Shown: one piece after another, positions 21,661-33,588 of the stretch | Layout: each line of letters begins with the position of its first letter | Numbering within the stretch: position 1 is the first letter of the stretch | DNA from: Crambe crambe | Taxonomy: Eukaryota > Porifera > Demospongiae > Poecilosclerida > Crambeidae | Length of the DNA: 64,000 bases | NCBI GenBank assembly: GCA_963924555.1 | Contig: OZ004583.1 | Coordinates: 744,001-808,000 of the forward strand | Direction: 5' to 3' | Made by a program: the position numbers and the translations under genes | Notes under the pieces: generated by a model | Told to the model about the DNA's origin: nothing | Databases searched by the model: none | Seen by the model: the letters and a program-made list of their open reading frames with translations, nothing else

Positions 21661-22775
21661 ATTATCTGTAGTTGGAAAACTTGACTCATTGGTCTTCCTG
21701 GAGCATTTGTAGCAAATTAATCTGATGCACAGGGTTGAGATGAGATAGAGGAGTAGTCCTATCCCACACCCAACCCCTATCGAGATGTATTCAGGGATCT
21801 GATCACCACCAAGAGGTCCATCACCACCACCTGTTGTGGTTGCTATGACTGTGCTTGATGGTTCTGTTGTAGAAGAGATGAGGCAGTAGTTGCTTGAATT
21901 CAGTAATGAAGTGGGAGACACCAGCCCATCAAATTTCTCTATAAAATAAGTTAGTAACAGTTTTCTCATGTATATAGCTAGGTACCTTCCCTGAGATCAG
22001 TGGTTCCATTCAACTTAAAGAAGACACAGTCCACATTTGTATTGGCATCACACACTATATTCATACGGAACACTTCCCCATCATAATCCATCAGATTGTA
22101 CAGAAGGCTATCAATGACCACCTGGTAAGAATCTTATAATTTAGGCATGCAGTTACATTAACTATTACTCACCCTGATGGTGATTCCCATAGAACTAGTT
22201 ATAATGGAGAATCCACTGTGATCTATTTGAGTAGCTTGCATCCTTCCTCTAATCACTCCAAGACTTCCTACTCTACACTCTCCTCCTCCAGAGGTCTGTC
22301 TCTCTAAATTATCACTCTTTTTGCGCACTTCGCCCACACCATACTCACTAGTGACAGAGTCCAGCACCATCAGAGTCCCATCACCAGCAATGAAGGAAGA
22401 GATACTACTAGTAGTAAATGTGTTGAGAATTATGGGGACCAACTGAACTGAGCAATCTATAAGTCCATGATAATGTGTTCAAGAGAAATGAATCAACTAT
22501 TGTACTGTAAGCTACTCACTTCTCTGGAGTGTGCTGTCATTTTCACACTCCCTCTCCTCCACTAAGTAAGTGCTGAAGTCTCCAGCACAACTCTCATTAA
22601 AGCAAGAACCTTCAGAGGAACTGACTTCAAATAGATCTCCATCTCCACTTCTACTGATAGTGATCACCTCCTCCAGAGCTGATAGTTGATCAAATGGTCC
22701 ACTTGCTATCAGCAAAGCTCCCACTAAAACCACCACCAGTGATCCACCGCAACCCATTATCATCTGTCTCAGCAT
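21622..22775 (-). CDS. Type B receptor B3
   Basis: Minus-strand exons: 22,520-22,775 (or start at 22,757, M-G-C-G-G as in paralogues); 22,173-22,456; 21,986-22,121; 21,622-21,938. The lengths give an intact frame of 330 (or 324) residues. Domains are as in B2. Exon 2 carries the cassette R-K-K-S-D-N-L-E-R-Q, shared with type A gene A2 rather than with B2. The stalk is shortened by about 20 residues. The TM is followed by C-Y-K-C and S-S-F-P-T-T-D-N-E-V-R, where a tandem repeat ends the frame. A downstream tail exon with N-P-S-Y remains at about 21,150-21,240 but would not be reached. Role unknown. Confidence 0.7.
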
Positions 22776-22997
22776 CCACTATCAATGGTCATGTACATAT
22801 AAAATCTCTCCTTAATAGCTAATAACTCCTCTAGTGTGCTTTAGTGGGGCCACATGCATCAGTCAATACATGTTCTTCCCAAAATCAGATTTGAATAGTC
22901 TGTTATGATACTAGCTGTAGTCCAAGTTATGACTATCTTGCATAGCAACCATGACAGAGACATTCTTACTATTGTACCAGCTAAAGTCAATGAGTCA

Positions 22998-23440
22998 GTT
23001 ATGATGCAGATGTCTTTATTGACTTCTCTGGAATGTGCTATCATTTTTGCATTCTCAGTGGCTAATAATGAGCTAACTAAGTGCTGGAGTTCAGAGCACA
23101 ACTGGTACGTATCATTGCGAGAATCTCCAGAGAAAATAACTCTAATAATGTCTCCATATCCACTTCTGGTAACTGTCACAGCTAGCAGTCCTCTCCTCCT
23201 GAGCCAATACCTCAGCAAACTTTCCACTCAATATCACCAATGCCGTGAGTAATCAATTCAACCAGATAGCTAGCTAAATCTCTTTCTTCAGATTGTCCAA
23301 TTCAGTTGGTTCCTTGACTTGCCAACACATTTACTACTAGTATGTAGCATCTCTTCCTTCATTGCTAGTGTGTAGAGTAGGACGTCTTGAGGGGATCAGA
23401 AGAAGACTCAGATTACAGTGGATTCTCTGTTGTAGCTAAT
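22998..23440 (+). pseudogene. Receptor pseudogene copy 3 with inverted exon 1
   Basis: A type A start (ATGCAGATGTCTTTATTGAC, 23,007 onward) is joined to the reverse complement of exon 1, ending at 23,243 before GTGAGT. The inverted exon is open for about 80 codons from the original ATG (M-S-L-L-T-S-L-E-C-A-I-I-F-A-F), with a signal-like start. Exon 2 stops after H-C-P-I-Q-L-V-P. The same frame is broken in copies 1, 2 and 4, so no selection for the antisense frame is evident. Confidence 0.7.
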
Positions 23441-23803
23441 GTGTGTCTGTTTCTTGTTCACAGTAAAGCTACAATAGCTAGCTAGTTATGAGTACTAAAC
23501 TCTGTCACAGAGAAACGTATTGTACTAGCTAATTGAGTCTGATGGGTCATGCATCATTATATATATAGAGAGAGAGACCTTTATCTGGATGATAGCTAGC
23601 TAGCTAGCTGGATCATTGACAAGTTTATGAATAACTGGATTCTGGCTGAGAACTCCTGTAGTCAAGATACACTTATAATTATATCTACTCACCAACACAA
23701 AATAATTGACCTACATGTATAAATACAGTTAGCTATTTCAAACAAGTCAGAAGTTTTCAGATCCATGAATCTAACTCTTCCTGATTATTGATTGTATAGT
23801 GTG

Positions 23804-25373
23804 TTAATTAGTCTCTTTTTCTGTTGCTTTCAGTGTATGACTCACGTATGCTGGGTTCACCTCAGTCCTGCAGTGTTGTTCTGGAATGGCACAAATCAGA
23901 GGGGGAAAAAATCACCACCTAATCCTCTCAATGTCATTCTTACAGAAGTTAGCTATCTCATTCCATTGGCTTTAACTAACTAATGATTCACGTACAAAAT
24001 TTAGCAGCCTGGGATATATTTTTCACACCATAGAGACTATGAGAGAATTGCATGTGCTACATTTTTGATTTTTCCATAGAGTTGTGGAACTAGCTAGCTT
24101 TACCTTCTCTCCAACTCCTCTCCACTGTGACATTTTCAGGAAGATTATTAATGTTTTCATAGTACACTGTAGCGATGTCGTCTTCTTTATCTGCATGTAT
24201 AATAATATCAGTAATGCAAATGTGCAAAGATCTTACTTCATTTTATAGTTGGCAAACTTGACTCACTGGTCTTCCTGGAGCATTTGTAATAAATTAATCC
24301 AATGCACAGGGTTGAGATGAGACAGAGGAGTAGTCCTATCACACACCCAGCCCCTATCAAGATGTATTCCAGGATCTTATCACCACCAAGAGGTCCACTG
24401 CTGCTACTTGTCATGGTTGCTGTGACTGTTATGAAGGAAGAGACTAGTCCCATGTTGGTAGAGGCCATTGTTGTGCTTGATGGCTCTGTTGTAGAAGAGA
24501 TGAGGCAGTAGTTGCTTGAATTGAGTGATGAAGTGGGAGACACCAGCCCATTAAATTTCTCTATAAAATATGTCGGTTGTTAGTAGCATTTTTCTCATGT
24601 ATAATAGCTAGTTACCTTTCCTGAGATCAGTGGTTCCATTCAACTTAAAGAAGACACAGTCCACATTTGTATTGTCATCACACACTATATTCATACGAAA
24701 CACTTCCCCATCATAATCCGTCCGATTGTATGTAAGGTTATCAGTGACCACCTGTGAGTAAGAATCTTGTAATTTAGGCATGCAGTTATGTTAACTAGTA
24801 CTCACCCTGATGGTGATTCCCATAGAACTAGTTATAATAATGGAGAATCCACTGTGATCTATTTGAGTAGCTTGCATCCTTCCTCTGATCACTTCAAGAC
24901 TTCCTACTCCACACTCTCCTCCTCCAGAACTCTGTCTGAATCCATCATTATTGTGCACTCTGCCCATACCATACTCATAAGTGACAGAGTCCAGCACCAG
25001 CAGAGTGCCATCACCAGCAATGAAGGAAGAGATGCTACTAGTAGTAAATGTGTTGGGAATTATGGGGACCAGTTGAACTGAGCAATCTATAAGTCCATGA
25101 TAATGTGTTCAGAATCAACTATTATACTGTAAGCTACTCACTTCTCTGGAGTGTGCTGTCATTTTCACACTCCCTCTCCTCCACTAAGTAAGTGCTGAAG
25201 TCTCCAGCACAACTCTCAGAGCAAGAGCCATTAGAGGATCTGACTCTCTATGTATCTCCTTCTCCACTTCTACTGATGGTGACCACCTCCTCCAGAGCTG
25301 ATAGTTGATCAAGTGGTCCACTTACTATCAGCAAAGCTCCCACTAAAACCACCACCACATTACCACAACCCAT
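23804..25373 (-). pseudogene. Type B receptor B4, nonsense mutation in exon 1
   Basis: Minus-strand exons: 25,142-25,373; 24,806-25,086; 24,616-24,751; 24,104-24,560; 23,804-23,880. All splice sites are kept. Exon 1 has TAG where paralogues have TAT (after G-E-G-D-T, near 25,250). The tail A-tract has four A and stops at P-T-I-K. The tail exon with V-N-P-A-Y is intact in sequence. B4 is therefore recently dead unless the stop is an assembly error. It is head-to-head with A2. Confidence 0.7.
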
Positions 25374-25633
25374 TATCTATCTCCACATGCACTACATGTA
25401 GCTATAAATAAACTCCTTGATGAGGTTATAGCTTCAGCAATACCAATACTCAACTAAATACTCAACTATAGTCCTGTCATGGCCACACGTACGTGCACAT
25501 GTTTTTCCCAAAATAAGATTTTAATAGTCTGTTATGATAATAGCTGTAGTCCATATTATGACTATATCTTGCATAGCAAGAAGCATTCTATTGTACCAGC
25601 TAAAGTCAATGAGTCAAGGTATATGCAGTTATT
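25374..25633. promoter_or_regulatory. Divergent promoter between B4 and A2
   Basis: The 260-base spacer is homologous to 16,373-16,662 and retains TGAGTCA (25,613). The AGCAACC part is shortened here by a small deletion. Confidence 0.4.
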
Positions 25634-27592
25634 ATGCAGATGTCTTTATTGACAGTTTTGGTGATATTGAGTGGAACATTTGCTGAATTATCGGCTCAGG
25701 AGGAGAGGACTGCTGTGACAGTTACCAGAAGTGGATATGGAGACATTTTTAGAGTTATTTTCTCTGGAGGTTCTTGCAATGATACCAGTTGTACTCTGAA
25801 TTTCAGCACTTACTTAGTGGAAGAGAGAGAATGCAAAAATGATATCACACTCCAGAGAAGTGAGTGATGATTAAATCCTATAGCTATAGCTGCATGACAA
25901 CAAGATGAATCTCTTTCTTCAGATTGTTCGGTTCAGCTGGTCCCCATAATTGCCAACACACTTACTACTGGTAGCATCTCTTCCTTCATTGCTGGTGATG
26001 GGACACTGATGGTGCTGGACTCTGTCACTAATGAGTATGGTGTGGGCGAAGTGCGCAAAAAGAGTGGTAATTTAGAGAGACAGACCTCTGGAGGAGGAGA
26101 GTGTAGAGTAGGAAGTCTTGAAGTGATTAGAGGAAGAACACAAGCTACTCAAATAGATCACAGTGGATTCTCCATTATGACTAGTTCTATGGGAATCACC
26201 ATCAGGGTGAGAAGAGATGCCTATAGCTACTTATAGCATTGCTGTGTTGTATGGTGGCTCTCAGTGGTACCTATCGTAGTGACTGTGCATGGATCTCAAG
26301 CAATTGACTGTATTTATAACTGCTATGTATTAGGTGGTCACTGCTAACCTTCCATTCAATCGGACGGATTATGATGGGGAAGTGTTCCGTATGAATATAG
26401 TGTGTGATGATAATCATTTGGTGGACTGTGTCTTCTTTAAGTTGAATGGAACCACTGATCTCAGGAAAGGTAGGTCAGGTAGCTAACTATAGAACATATT
26501 AAACATGCACATGCATAACTTCTAGCTAATGATAAATTGTGATTCTAATAGGGAAATTTGGTCTGGTGCCTCCTATTCGACCCCTTGACATCAACAATTA
26601 CTGCCTCATAGCAACAACACAACCACCAAGCAGCACCACACCCTCTGATACTCCAAACCCAGCATCAGCGAGTACAGATGATACGACTTCAGAACCCTTT
26701 ACCTTCTTCAGCTCGGGTGATGATATGATGTTTGAGTCAGTAAACTCAACAGAAATGATAGGAGGTGATAAGAATATGACAGATTTCTTGAATGCAACGA
26801 CCACAACTGATGGCAGCATCAGTGGTAATTCTCTCCTCATGTACATCCTGATAGGAGGAGAGTGTGGTACAGGACTACTTGCTGGCCTTATCTTTTTAAC
26901 GTGCATCATACAATGTCGGGTTGCTTACAAGAAATCAAAGTCAAAAAAATCTCGTACTTTGGAGCTTTGGGAAAATAGCCACGGATTATCAACTGGTCAT
27001 TCAAGACATAAACAAGGTATGTAGCTAGGCTGCTACATGTGTCTATAATCCCATTATGCTATGCTACTTTATTATACTGGTAGCTATCCATCATAATAGT
27101 TATTATAAACTCAAATGTTTTCAATAGATGTTGACACACGAGCTTACGAAACGGTTGTCTTATCTTCCCAACAACCTCAGCCAGAGCAGTCTAGCCTAAA
27201 GGAACATGGGAGACATGCCAAAGGTATAATTTGAACTACGTAGCTAGCAAAGCTAACCTGCAGCTAAAATAGTACAGTGGCCCTTTCGAACATGGGCACC
27301 CTTGGGACCCAGCCTTTTAGAGAGGTTATTGGATAACTCTTTTGGAAGTTATTTATAATACAAAGGTTTTAGATCATCCTCTGTTGGGAGATTTGAACTT
27401 CAGATGGTTGGAGCTTACACTGTTAAAAATGCTTTCATGATACAATAATGCTTTTGTCCTGCAGATAAACATTACATAACTCAAGAGAACCCAGCGTACG
27501 TGAGAACCGGCAGTTTGGGAGCAGCAAGAGAGGTGGAATCTGGTGAGAGTGAATTGGAGGATTACACATATGTACGTGTGCATCGTCATTAA
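25634..27592 (+). CDS. Type A receptor A2, complete (444 residues)
   Basis: Exons: 25,634-25,859; 25,923-26,206; 26,334-26,469; 26,552-27,016; 27,128-27,223; 27,465-27,592, with an intact frame throughout. Order: signal peptide; Cys-containing segment (residues about 25-75); N-C-S-V-Q segment with cassette R-K-K-S-G-N-L-E-R-Q (75-170); Y-D-G-E-V-F segment (170-215); Thr/Ser/Asp-rich stalk (215-308); TM helix (about 311-336); cytoplasmic tail of about 108 residues. The tail holds R-A-Y-E-T-V-V, Q-E-N-P-A-Y-V and D-Y-T-Y-V-R-V. NPxY and YxxV motifs bind PTB or SH2 domains in known receptors, so a phosphotyrosine signalling role is inferred. No known family was recognised for the ectodomain. Confidence 0.8.
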
Positions 27593-28165
27593 CTTTGCAG
27601 GAACCAGAATCTTCATGCATGCTATGTGTTCTAAATACTATAGCTACAGCTAGTTGAGTGCCACAACTAATTGTTAATATGTAGACATTTGCACTAGATC
27701 ATTCCATGGTACCAAAGTAGCTCATACATCATGAAATTGTTTATAATTATGTATATACAAGCCAATCTTCCCTATAGGTCTTCTGTATGAGGTAAAGGGT
27801 CCAGGAAGGACCCTGGAGGTTAGCTATTATAAATTATGCTACTAGAATGTGGTAAAATAGCTGAAGGAGGTTATGCTATGAGGCATAATGTATAGCTAAT
27901 TATTCTCTATCATAATAAATTATGGAGCATGTTAGTAGGTAACTATAATAATAATTGCTTAGCTTACCTCCTTGGGATCATGTGATTAGTGAAAAGTACA
28001 CAGCCTGCAGTGGAGCATCCTTTTTGGGATTCACTATCACATCATGTTTATGTAAACTGCTGTGAGATGTGTGTATTAAAAGTCACGACATACTGTAATT
28101 TAAGGATTGGTAGAGAGCTTCAAGTCTTGTGTGGTAACTGGCAAGCTAGCTAGTAGCTAGCTAAT
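27593..28165. other. Spacer and promoter region upstream of P1
   Basis: No coding signal is seen. The region is homologous to 37,271-37,816 upstream of the type C gene. It therefore marks the end of A2 and the promoter of the C-type copy at 28,166. Confidence 0.5.
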
Positions 28166-28675
28166 ATGATCATGGATTCTGGTAGACTCTCATGGAGTGT
28201 GGTAGCTTTAGTGACAGCATTACTGATGCCAAGTGGAAGTTTTGTTGAAGTGTCAGCTCTGAAGGAGGTGGTCACCATCAGTAGAAGTGGAGAAGGAGAT
28301 ACATATAGAGTCAGATCCTCTGATGGCTCTTGCTCTGATGAGAGTTGTGCTGGAGACTTCAGCACTTACTTAGTGGAAGAGAGGGAGTGTGAAAATGACA
28401 GCACACTCCAGAGAAGTGAGTAGCTTACAGTATAATAGTTGATTCATTTCTCTTGAACACATTAATATTATCATGGACTTATAGATTGCTCAGTTCAACT
28501 GGTCCCCATAACTCCCAACACATTTACTACTAGTAGCATCTCTTCCTTCATTGCTGGTAATGGGACTCTGATGGTGCTGGACTCTGTCACTAATGAGTAT
28601 GGTGTGGGCAGAGTGCGTAAAAAGAGTGGTAATTTAGAGAAACAGGATTCTGGAGGAGGAGAGTGTAGAGTAGGA
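28166..28675 (+). pseudogene. P1: truncated C-type receptor copy
   Basis: Exon 1 (28,166-28,412; M-I-M-D-S-G-R-L-S-W-S) is intact and splices in phase 1 to exon 2 (about 28,485). That exon is cut at 28,675 just after the cassette R-K-K-S-G-N-L-E-K-Q and G-E-C-R-V-G. Sequence beyond is unrelated. Its promoter and signal peptide match the type C gene at 37,817, so it is a broken paralogue. Confidence 0.65.
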
Positions 28676-29280
28676 ATAATCTGGCGCAGCCAGCCCCGAG
28701 CGCCGAAGGCGCGAGGGTCTGGAGACACATAATACTTGGACTTGTTCATTTAGCAAGAAATCTGCTAATTGTCTGTCTGTCACGCCTTGATATCTAGGAG
28801 CTAGCGCACTTACCACAGTTCAAACAGCTACGAGCACACAGCAGCTGAAAAGTTATTCATTTAAAAAAAGCGAAATCCTTCAATTCCGTGCCGTCTTTGA
28901 AAAAAACGTGCATTCCTATACTATGACTGCCTATACTCCATATAATGCACACTCCATACTGCCGACCATTACCTACTTTATGTTCAGGCTTAAGGGTGAG
29001 CTGATCTGCATCTGTTTAGTGTAGAGCAACAGTATAATTAGCTGGAGTGTCTTTAGTGACAAGTTTACGATGGTGTTCAAGCTTTATGTAGCCATTAGCT
29101 ACCTCTCCAAGCATGTGGACTCTGTAGTAGAAACATGCTAGCTAGCTCAACTGCTTTATAAATGATTGGAAATGAATGATAATACCTCCTGCTCATCAGT
29201 TATCTACTCAATATCTGTCAATACTTGCTATAACTAAGCATTTTCAGTGTGTGCTGAGGGTTAGCACTTTAGTGCTTTTC
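28676..29280. other. Unrelated inserted segment
   Basis: The segment starts with a GC-rich stretch (CCCCGAGCGCCGAAGGCGCG) unlike its surroundings. It contains no frame above about 60 codons that I can support. It joins P1 (plus) to B6 (minus) and is probably mobile or rearranged DNA. Confidence 0.35.
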
Positions 29281-29302
29281 ATTTAGGCATGCAGTTACAT
29301 TA

Positions 29303-29536
29303 CAGGGGTGTATCCACAGAATTTTGAGTGGCCCGGTGTGCTTGTACATGGGATCACCATGCCCACTTTATCCTTTACCCACTTATCAGAAGGATGCTAA
29401 TGTGATCATGATTCTTGAAGGTTCATATAATCACTTAGCTAACTCTGCAGGCATGGGATGAAATTATAATTATTAATTGGATAATAAAAGTGGTCTGGTG
29501 AAAACTGGACCAACCGGAGTGGTGGATACACCCCTG
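29303..29536. mobile_element. 234-base MITE CAGGGGTGTATCCAC, CATTA target duplication
   Basis: Ends CAGGGGTGTATCCAC and GTGGATACACCCCTG are exact inverse copies. CATTA is duplicated at 29,298-29,302 and 29,537-29,541. It is inserted in receptor intron 2 at the same intron as the element in B1. Non-coding. Confidence 0.85.
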
Positions 29537-29544
29537 CATTAACT

Positions 29545-30139
29545 AGTACTCACCCTGATGATGATTCCCATAGAACTAGTTAGCTATAATGGAGAATCCA
29601 CTATGATCTATTTGAGTAGCTTGTGTCCTTCCTCTAATCACTTCAAGACTTCCTACTCTACACTCTCCTCCTCCAGGAGTCTGTCTGATTCCATCATTAC
29701 TGTGTACTCTGCCCACACCATACTCATTAGTGACAGAGTCCAGCACCATCAGAGTCCCATCACCAGCAATGAAGGAAGAGATGCTACTAGTAGTAAATGT
29801 GTTGGGAATTATGGGGACCAGCTGAACTGAGCAATCTATAAGTCCATGATATAGCAAGCTCTTATAATGTGCAAGAGAGATGAATGAGAATTAGCTAGCT
29901 ATACTACTCGCTTCTCTGGAGTGAGTCTGTGTGGTGTCATTTTCACACTCCCTCTGTCTCCTCCACTAAGTAAGTGCTGAAGTCTCCAGCACAACTCTCA
30001 TTAAAGCAAGAACCTTCAGAGGAACTGACTCTAAATATATCCCCATTTCCACCTCCCCTTGAGCTGATAGTTCAACAAATCTTCTACTTGCTATCAGCAA
30101 TGCTGTCACTAAAAAAGCTACCACACTACAAGACTCCAT
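29545..30139 (-). pseudogene. B6: receptor remnant, exons 1 and 2 only
   Basis: Exon 2 (about 29,561-29,838, minus) is nearly intact with cassette H-S-N-D-G-I-R-Q. Exon 1 (about 29,915-30,139; M-E-S-C-S-V-V-A-F) has lost the block encoding V-T-I-S-R-S and is frameshifted, with small insertions near its end. Exon 3 and the TM exon are absent downstream. Pseudogene. Confidence 0.65.
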
Positions 30140-30374
30140 GATCTACCTACAAACCCCAATATAACTACTGAGAAACGGCTCTGCTTATAGTGTTATTAAA
30201 GTATGGAAATGTGGAAATTCCCAAAGATGAAATTATAAAATATCAATATCAATTAAGCCGCCGCCTCAAACCCAACATGATGATGCCTAGTCAATTGATT
30301 CATCAATCTATCAACAAACTAATAGAAAAGTACTTCCAATTAAAACATGCCCCCTGTGTGCACCTGTTGTCATA

Positions 30375-32280
30375 AAAAAAGTCAAACAATAAACCAATCA
30401 GGTATAGTAAAAGGAACCTTTGTTATTACAATAAATTTCATCTCTTTACTAACTATAGCTAACTATTACCAATTCTCCATCAGATTTGCACCCATTGACC
30501 TCTGAATATCTGATTGCATTGTTACAAGTAGCTATTTCAGGGGGAAACATTGATGAATGATGTAGGGATGACTTAGATCAGGTATGAAAAAGATTAGGAA
30601 CAAGGGATGAATGGACAGGATTATGCAAGGATGAAGTTGAGTATATGCCATGGCATGTCGCTTGATAATAATATCCTTCATTCCCACATGAAGTCATCTC
30701 TCACTATTCTCAGATCATAGCTAGTGTATTCTTGCTCGTGGTTGTTCATAGAAGAACCAGAACAGCTTTTAGTAGCTACTGAACTCCATGCAGCAGCTAA
30801 CGAAGTCTGCATCGTTAGAGAGTAGCAGCTATAAGTGCTCTATCTGACAGTTATTGTTATTAGCTACAACTAAGCCATCACTATCATATAGGATTGGCCT
30901 AGCTGTTGTGTTATTCCAGCATAATTTTGAGAATAGTAAACCTTTGTAGCATAATGGAATAATTCTAGAATAATTGGAAAGTTTGGGGGAATAATTAGCT
31001 AAAATAAAAATTGGCTTGGCTATTGATATTATTATTTTGTTGGATCAATTTCACAGGTAATGTTTACATGTGCCGGAATAAACGGAGGTTTTGGGAGAAT
31101 AATTAGCTACCAAACTTTTTGAGAGTATAAAAGGGAAGAAATTGGGAATAATATGGCAGGGCCTACTATGTATGTAGCTGGATGTAGAGATAAATAGTGC
31201 AGATGAGAACTCGTATAGATATCTATATAGAACTGTACAATGTGTTGATGTCTTTTTCTCTGTTCCTTTCAGCATGTGACTCTCGTATGCTGGGTTCACA
31301 TGATGCATGACTCACATATGCTGAGTTCACCTCAGTCCTGCATGGTGTATGACTCGCATATGCTGGGTTCACCTCAGTCCTGCATGGTGTAGGACTTATA
31401 TCAGTGACTTCATTCAAATCCAGTCGTCCACTGCATGTATATAGAGAGTTAGCTATGAATGTTGACTGGCTTACATAGCTATGGTTAATCGTCCATTAGC
31501 TATTAATATTCATAACATGCATGCATACCTTTGCTGGAGCTTGTTCGTCTTGACTTTCATGCAGAAGATCACAGTTAGCAGTAAAATGACTACCAGCAGG
31601 AGCAGAAGAATGGCCACTCCAGCAGCTATTATGAATCCCTTGGCTATAAGTACTGTGCAACAATAATCAGGGAGGCCACATGTCATCTCACAATCAGTAT
31701 TATTGCAAGGACTAAAAAATTTTGTAAGAACATCTGCTATATTATTTTCACACTCCATGGTTGGGGCTACACTATGCAGCTGGTTGCACACTGAATTGAT
31801 ATAACTAGCTTGAGCCTAGTTGGTTGGCTCTCACTAACTAACGAAAAGACACAGTAGGTACAAATACAGCTAGGATAGCTATAATATTCGATCATGTAGC
31901 TAGCTGCTAGCCAGCTGACTGGGTTTGAAGTGCAGCTATAGCACCTGTTAAACTAGCTTGACTGCTGCTATAGCCAGATAATATAGTTAGGACTGACATT
32001 GATCAATACATGAATAGGATGCATGCGATAAGGAAGAGTGAGTATAGTCTTTATAAGGTAAACATGGCTAAGTGCTATTAGAAACATCCATACAAAATGT
32101 ATTATTAGAAGTGATAGTTAATTAGCTATTGCTATCAGAAACATCCATACAAAAGTATAAAATATGTGCATCTAGAATGATATTCCCAAGTGACTCCATT
32201 TGGAAGTTTACAGTTTGTGTTGTAGAGCAACAGTAAAGTATGAGAGTAAAAACATTTCTTCTAAATGAAAGAGTGATGTA
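30375..32280 (-). CDS. Module D2: small membrane protein gene, incomplete
   Basis: This is a duplicate of D1. The exon at about 31,520-31,791 encodes C-N-Q-L-H, E-C-E-N-N, C-N-N-T-D-C-E-M-T-C-G-L-P, a TM helix and K-V-K-T-N-K-L-Q-Q-R, up to a GTATGC donor (phase 2). A tail exon to about 31,223 restores frame. It reads R-T-E-V-N-P-A-Y-A-S-H, then T-E-V-N-S-A-Y-V-S-H, and ends L-Y-S-S-I. An upstream signal-peptide exon was not found. The tail unit is repeated here more often than in D1. Function unknown; likely a shorter relative of the receptors. Confidence 0.45.
31270..31395. repeat. Tandem tail-motif repeat (about 43 bases)
   Basis: The unit around TGACTCACATATGCTGGGTT is repeated three to four times. 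In D1 (6,085-6,185) there are three looser units, in B0 (840-910) two, and in B2, B4 and B5 one. On the minus strand each unit encodes a T-E-V-N-P-A-Y-like motif. Confidence 0.7.
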
Positions 32281-32427
32281 GGCTTGAGTACATGACTATA
32301 AAAAGTACGGAAACAAGGTGCTGGCTATGTACTGACCCTACATCGCTGCATGGACTGCTCTGCTAACTGTCATAAAATTGACATAAACCCTACATTGCTG
32401 CAAGGTGTAGCCAAAAAGGATAGTATG

Positions 32428-32515
32428 GCAGCTGATAGTTGATCAAATGGTCCACTTGCTATCAGCAAAGCTCCCACTAAAACCACCACCAGATATCCAC
32501 CACAACCCATCATCA
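32428..32515 (-). pseudogene. Fragment of type B exon 1
   Basis: Only the signal-peptide half of a type B exon 1 remains (M-G-C-G-G-Y-L ... S-G-P-F-D-Q-L-S-A). No donor or further exons adjoin it. It is head-to-head with pseudogene copy 4, echoing the B3/copy 3 pair. Confidence 0.6.
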
Positions 32516-32788
32516 TCTATCAACATGCACTATCATTAGCAATTAGCTTGAGCAATGGTCATGTACATATAAAATCTCTCCTTAATAGCTAGCTTAATAT
32601 AATAACTCCTCTAGTGTGCTTTAGTGTGGCCACATGCTTCAGCCCATACATGTTCTTCCCAAAATCATATTTGAATAGTCTGTTATGATAGCTACAAGCT
32701 AGCTGTAGTCCAAGTTATGACTATCCTGCATAGCAGTCATAACAGAGGCATTCTTACTATTGTACCAGCTAAAGTCAATGAGTCAGTT

Positions 32789-33260
32789 ATGATGCAGATG
32801 TCTTTATTGATTTCTCTGGAATGTGCTATCATTTTTGCATTCTCAGTAGCTAATAATGAGCTAACTAAGTGCTGGAGTTCAGAGCACAACTGGTATACGT
32901 ATCATTGCGAGAATCTCCAGAAAAAATGATTCTAATAATGTCTCCATATCCACTTCTGGTAACTGTCACAGCTAGCAGTCCTCTCCTCCTGAGCTGATAT
33001 AACTCAGCAAACTTTCCACTCAATATCACCAATGCCGTGAGTAATCAATTCAACCAGATAAATCTTTCTTCAGATTATTCAGTTCAGTTGGTTCCTTGAC
33101 TTGCCTACACATTTACTACTAGTATGTATGTAGCATCTCTTCCTTCATTGCTAGTGTGTAGAATAGGATGTTGACGTCTTGAGGGGATCAGAAGAAGAAT
33201 GCAAGCTACTCAGATAGATCACAGTGGATTCTCTGTTGTAGCTAATGTGTGTCTGTTTCT
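32789..33260 (+). pseudogene. Receptor pseudogene copy 4 with inverted exon 1
   Basis: Same inversion boundaries as at 22,998. The antisense frame from the ATG stops early at 32,929. The exon 2 remnant follows a cttcag acceptor near 33,072 and lacks its middle. Confidence 0.7.
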
Positions 33261-33588
33261 TGTTCACAGTAGAGCTACAATAGCTAGTTATGAGTACTAA
33301 ACTCTGTCACAGAGAAACGTATTGTACTAGCTAATTGAGTCTGATGGGTCATGCATCATTATATATATAGAGAGAGAGACCTTTATCTGGATGATAGCTA
33401 GCTAGCTAGCTGGATCATTGACAAGTTTATGAATAACTGGATTCTGGCTGAGAACTCCTGTAGTCAAGATAAATCCTCCACAACTAGCTATACACTTATA
33501 ATTATATCTACTCACCAACACAAAATAATGACAGTACATGTATAAACACAGTTAGTTATTTGAAACAAGTCAGAAGTTTTCAGATCCA

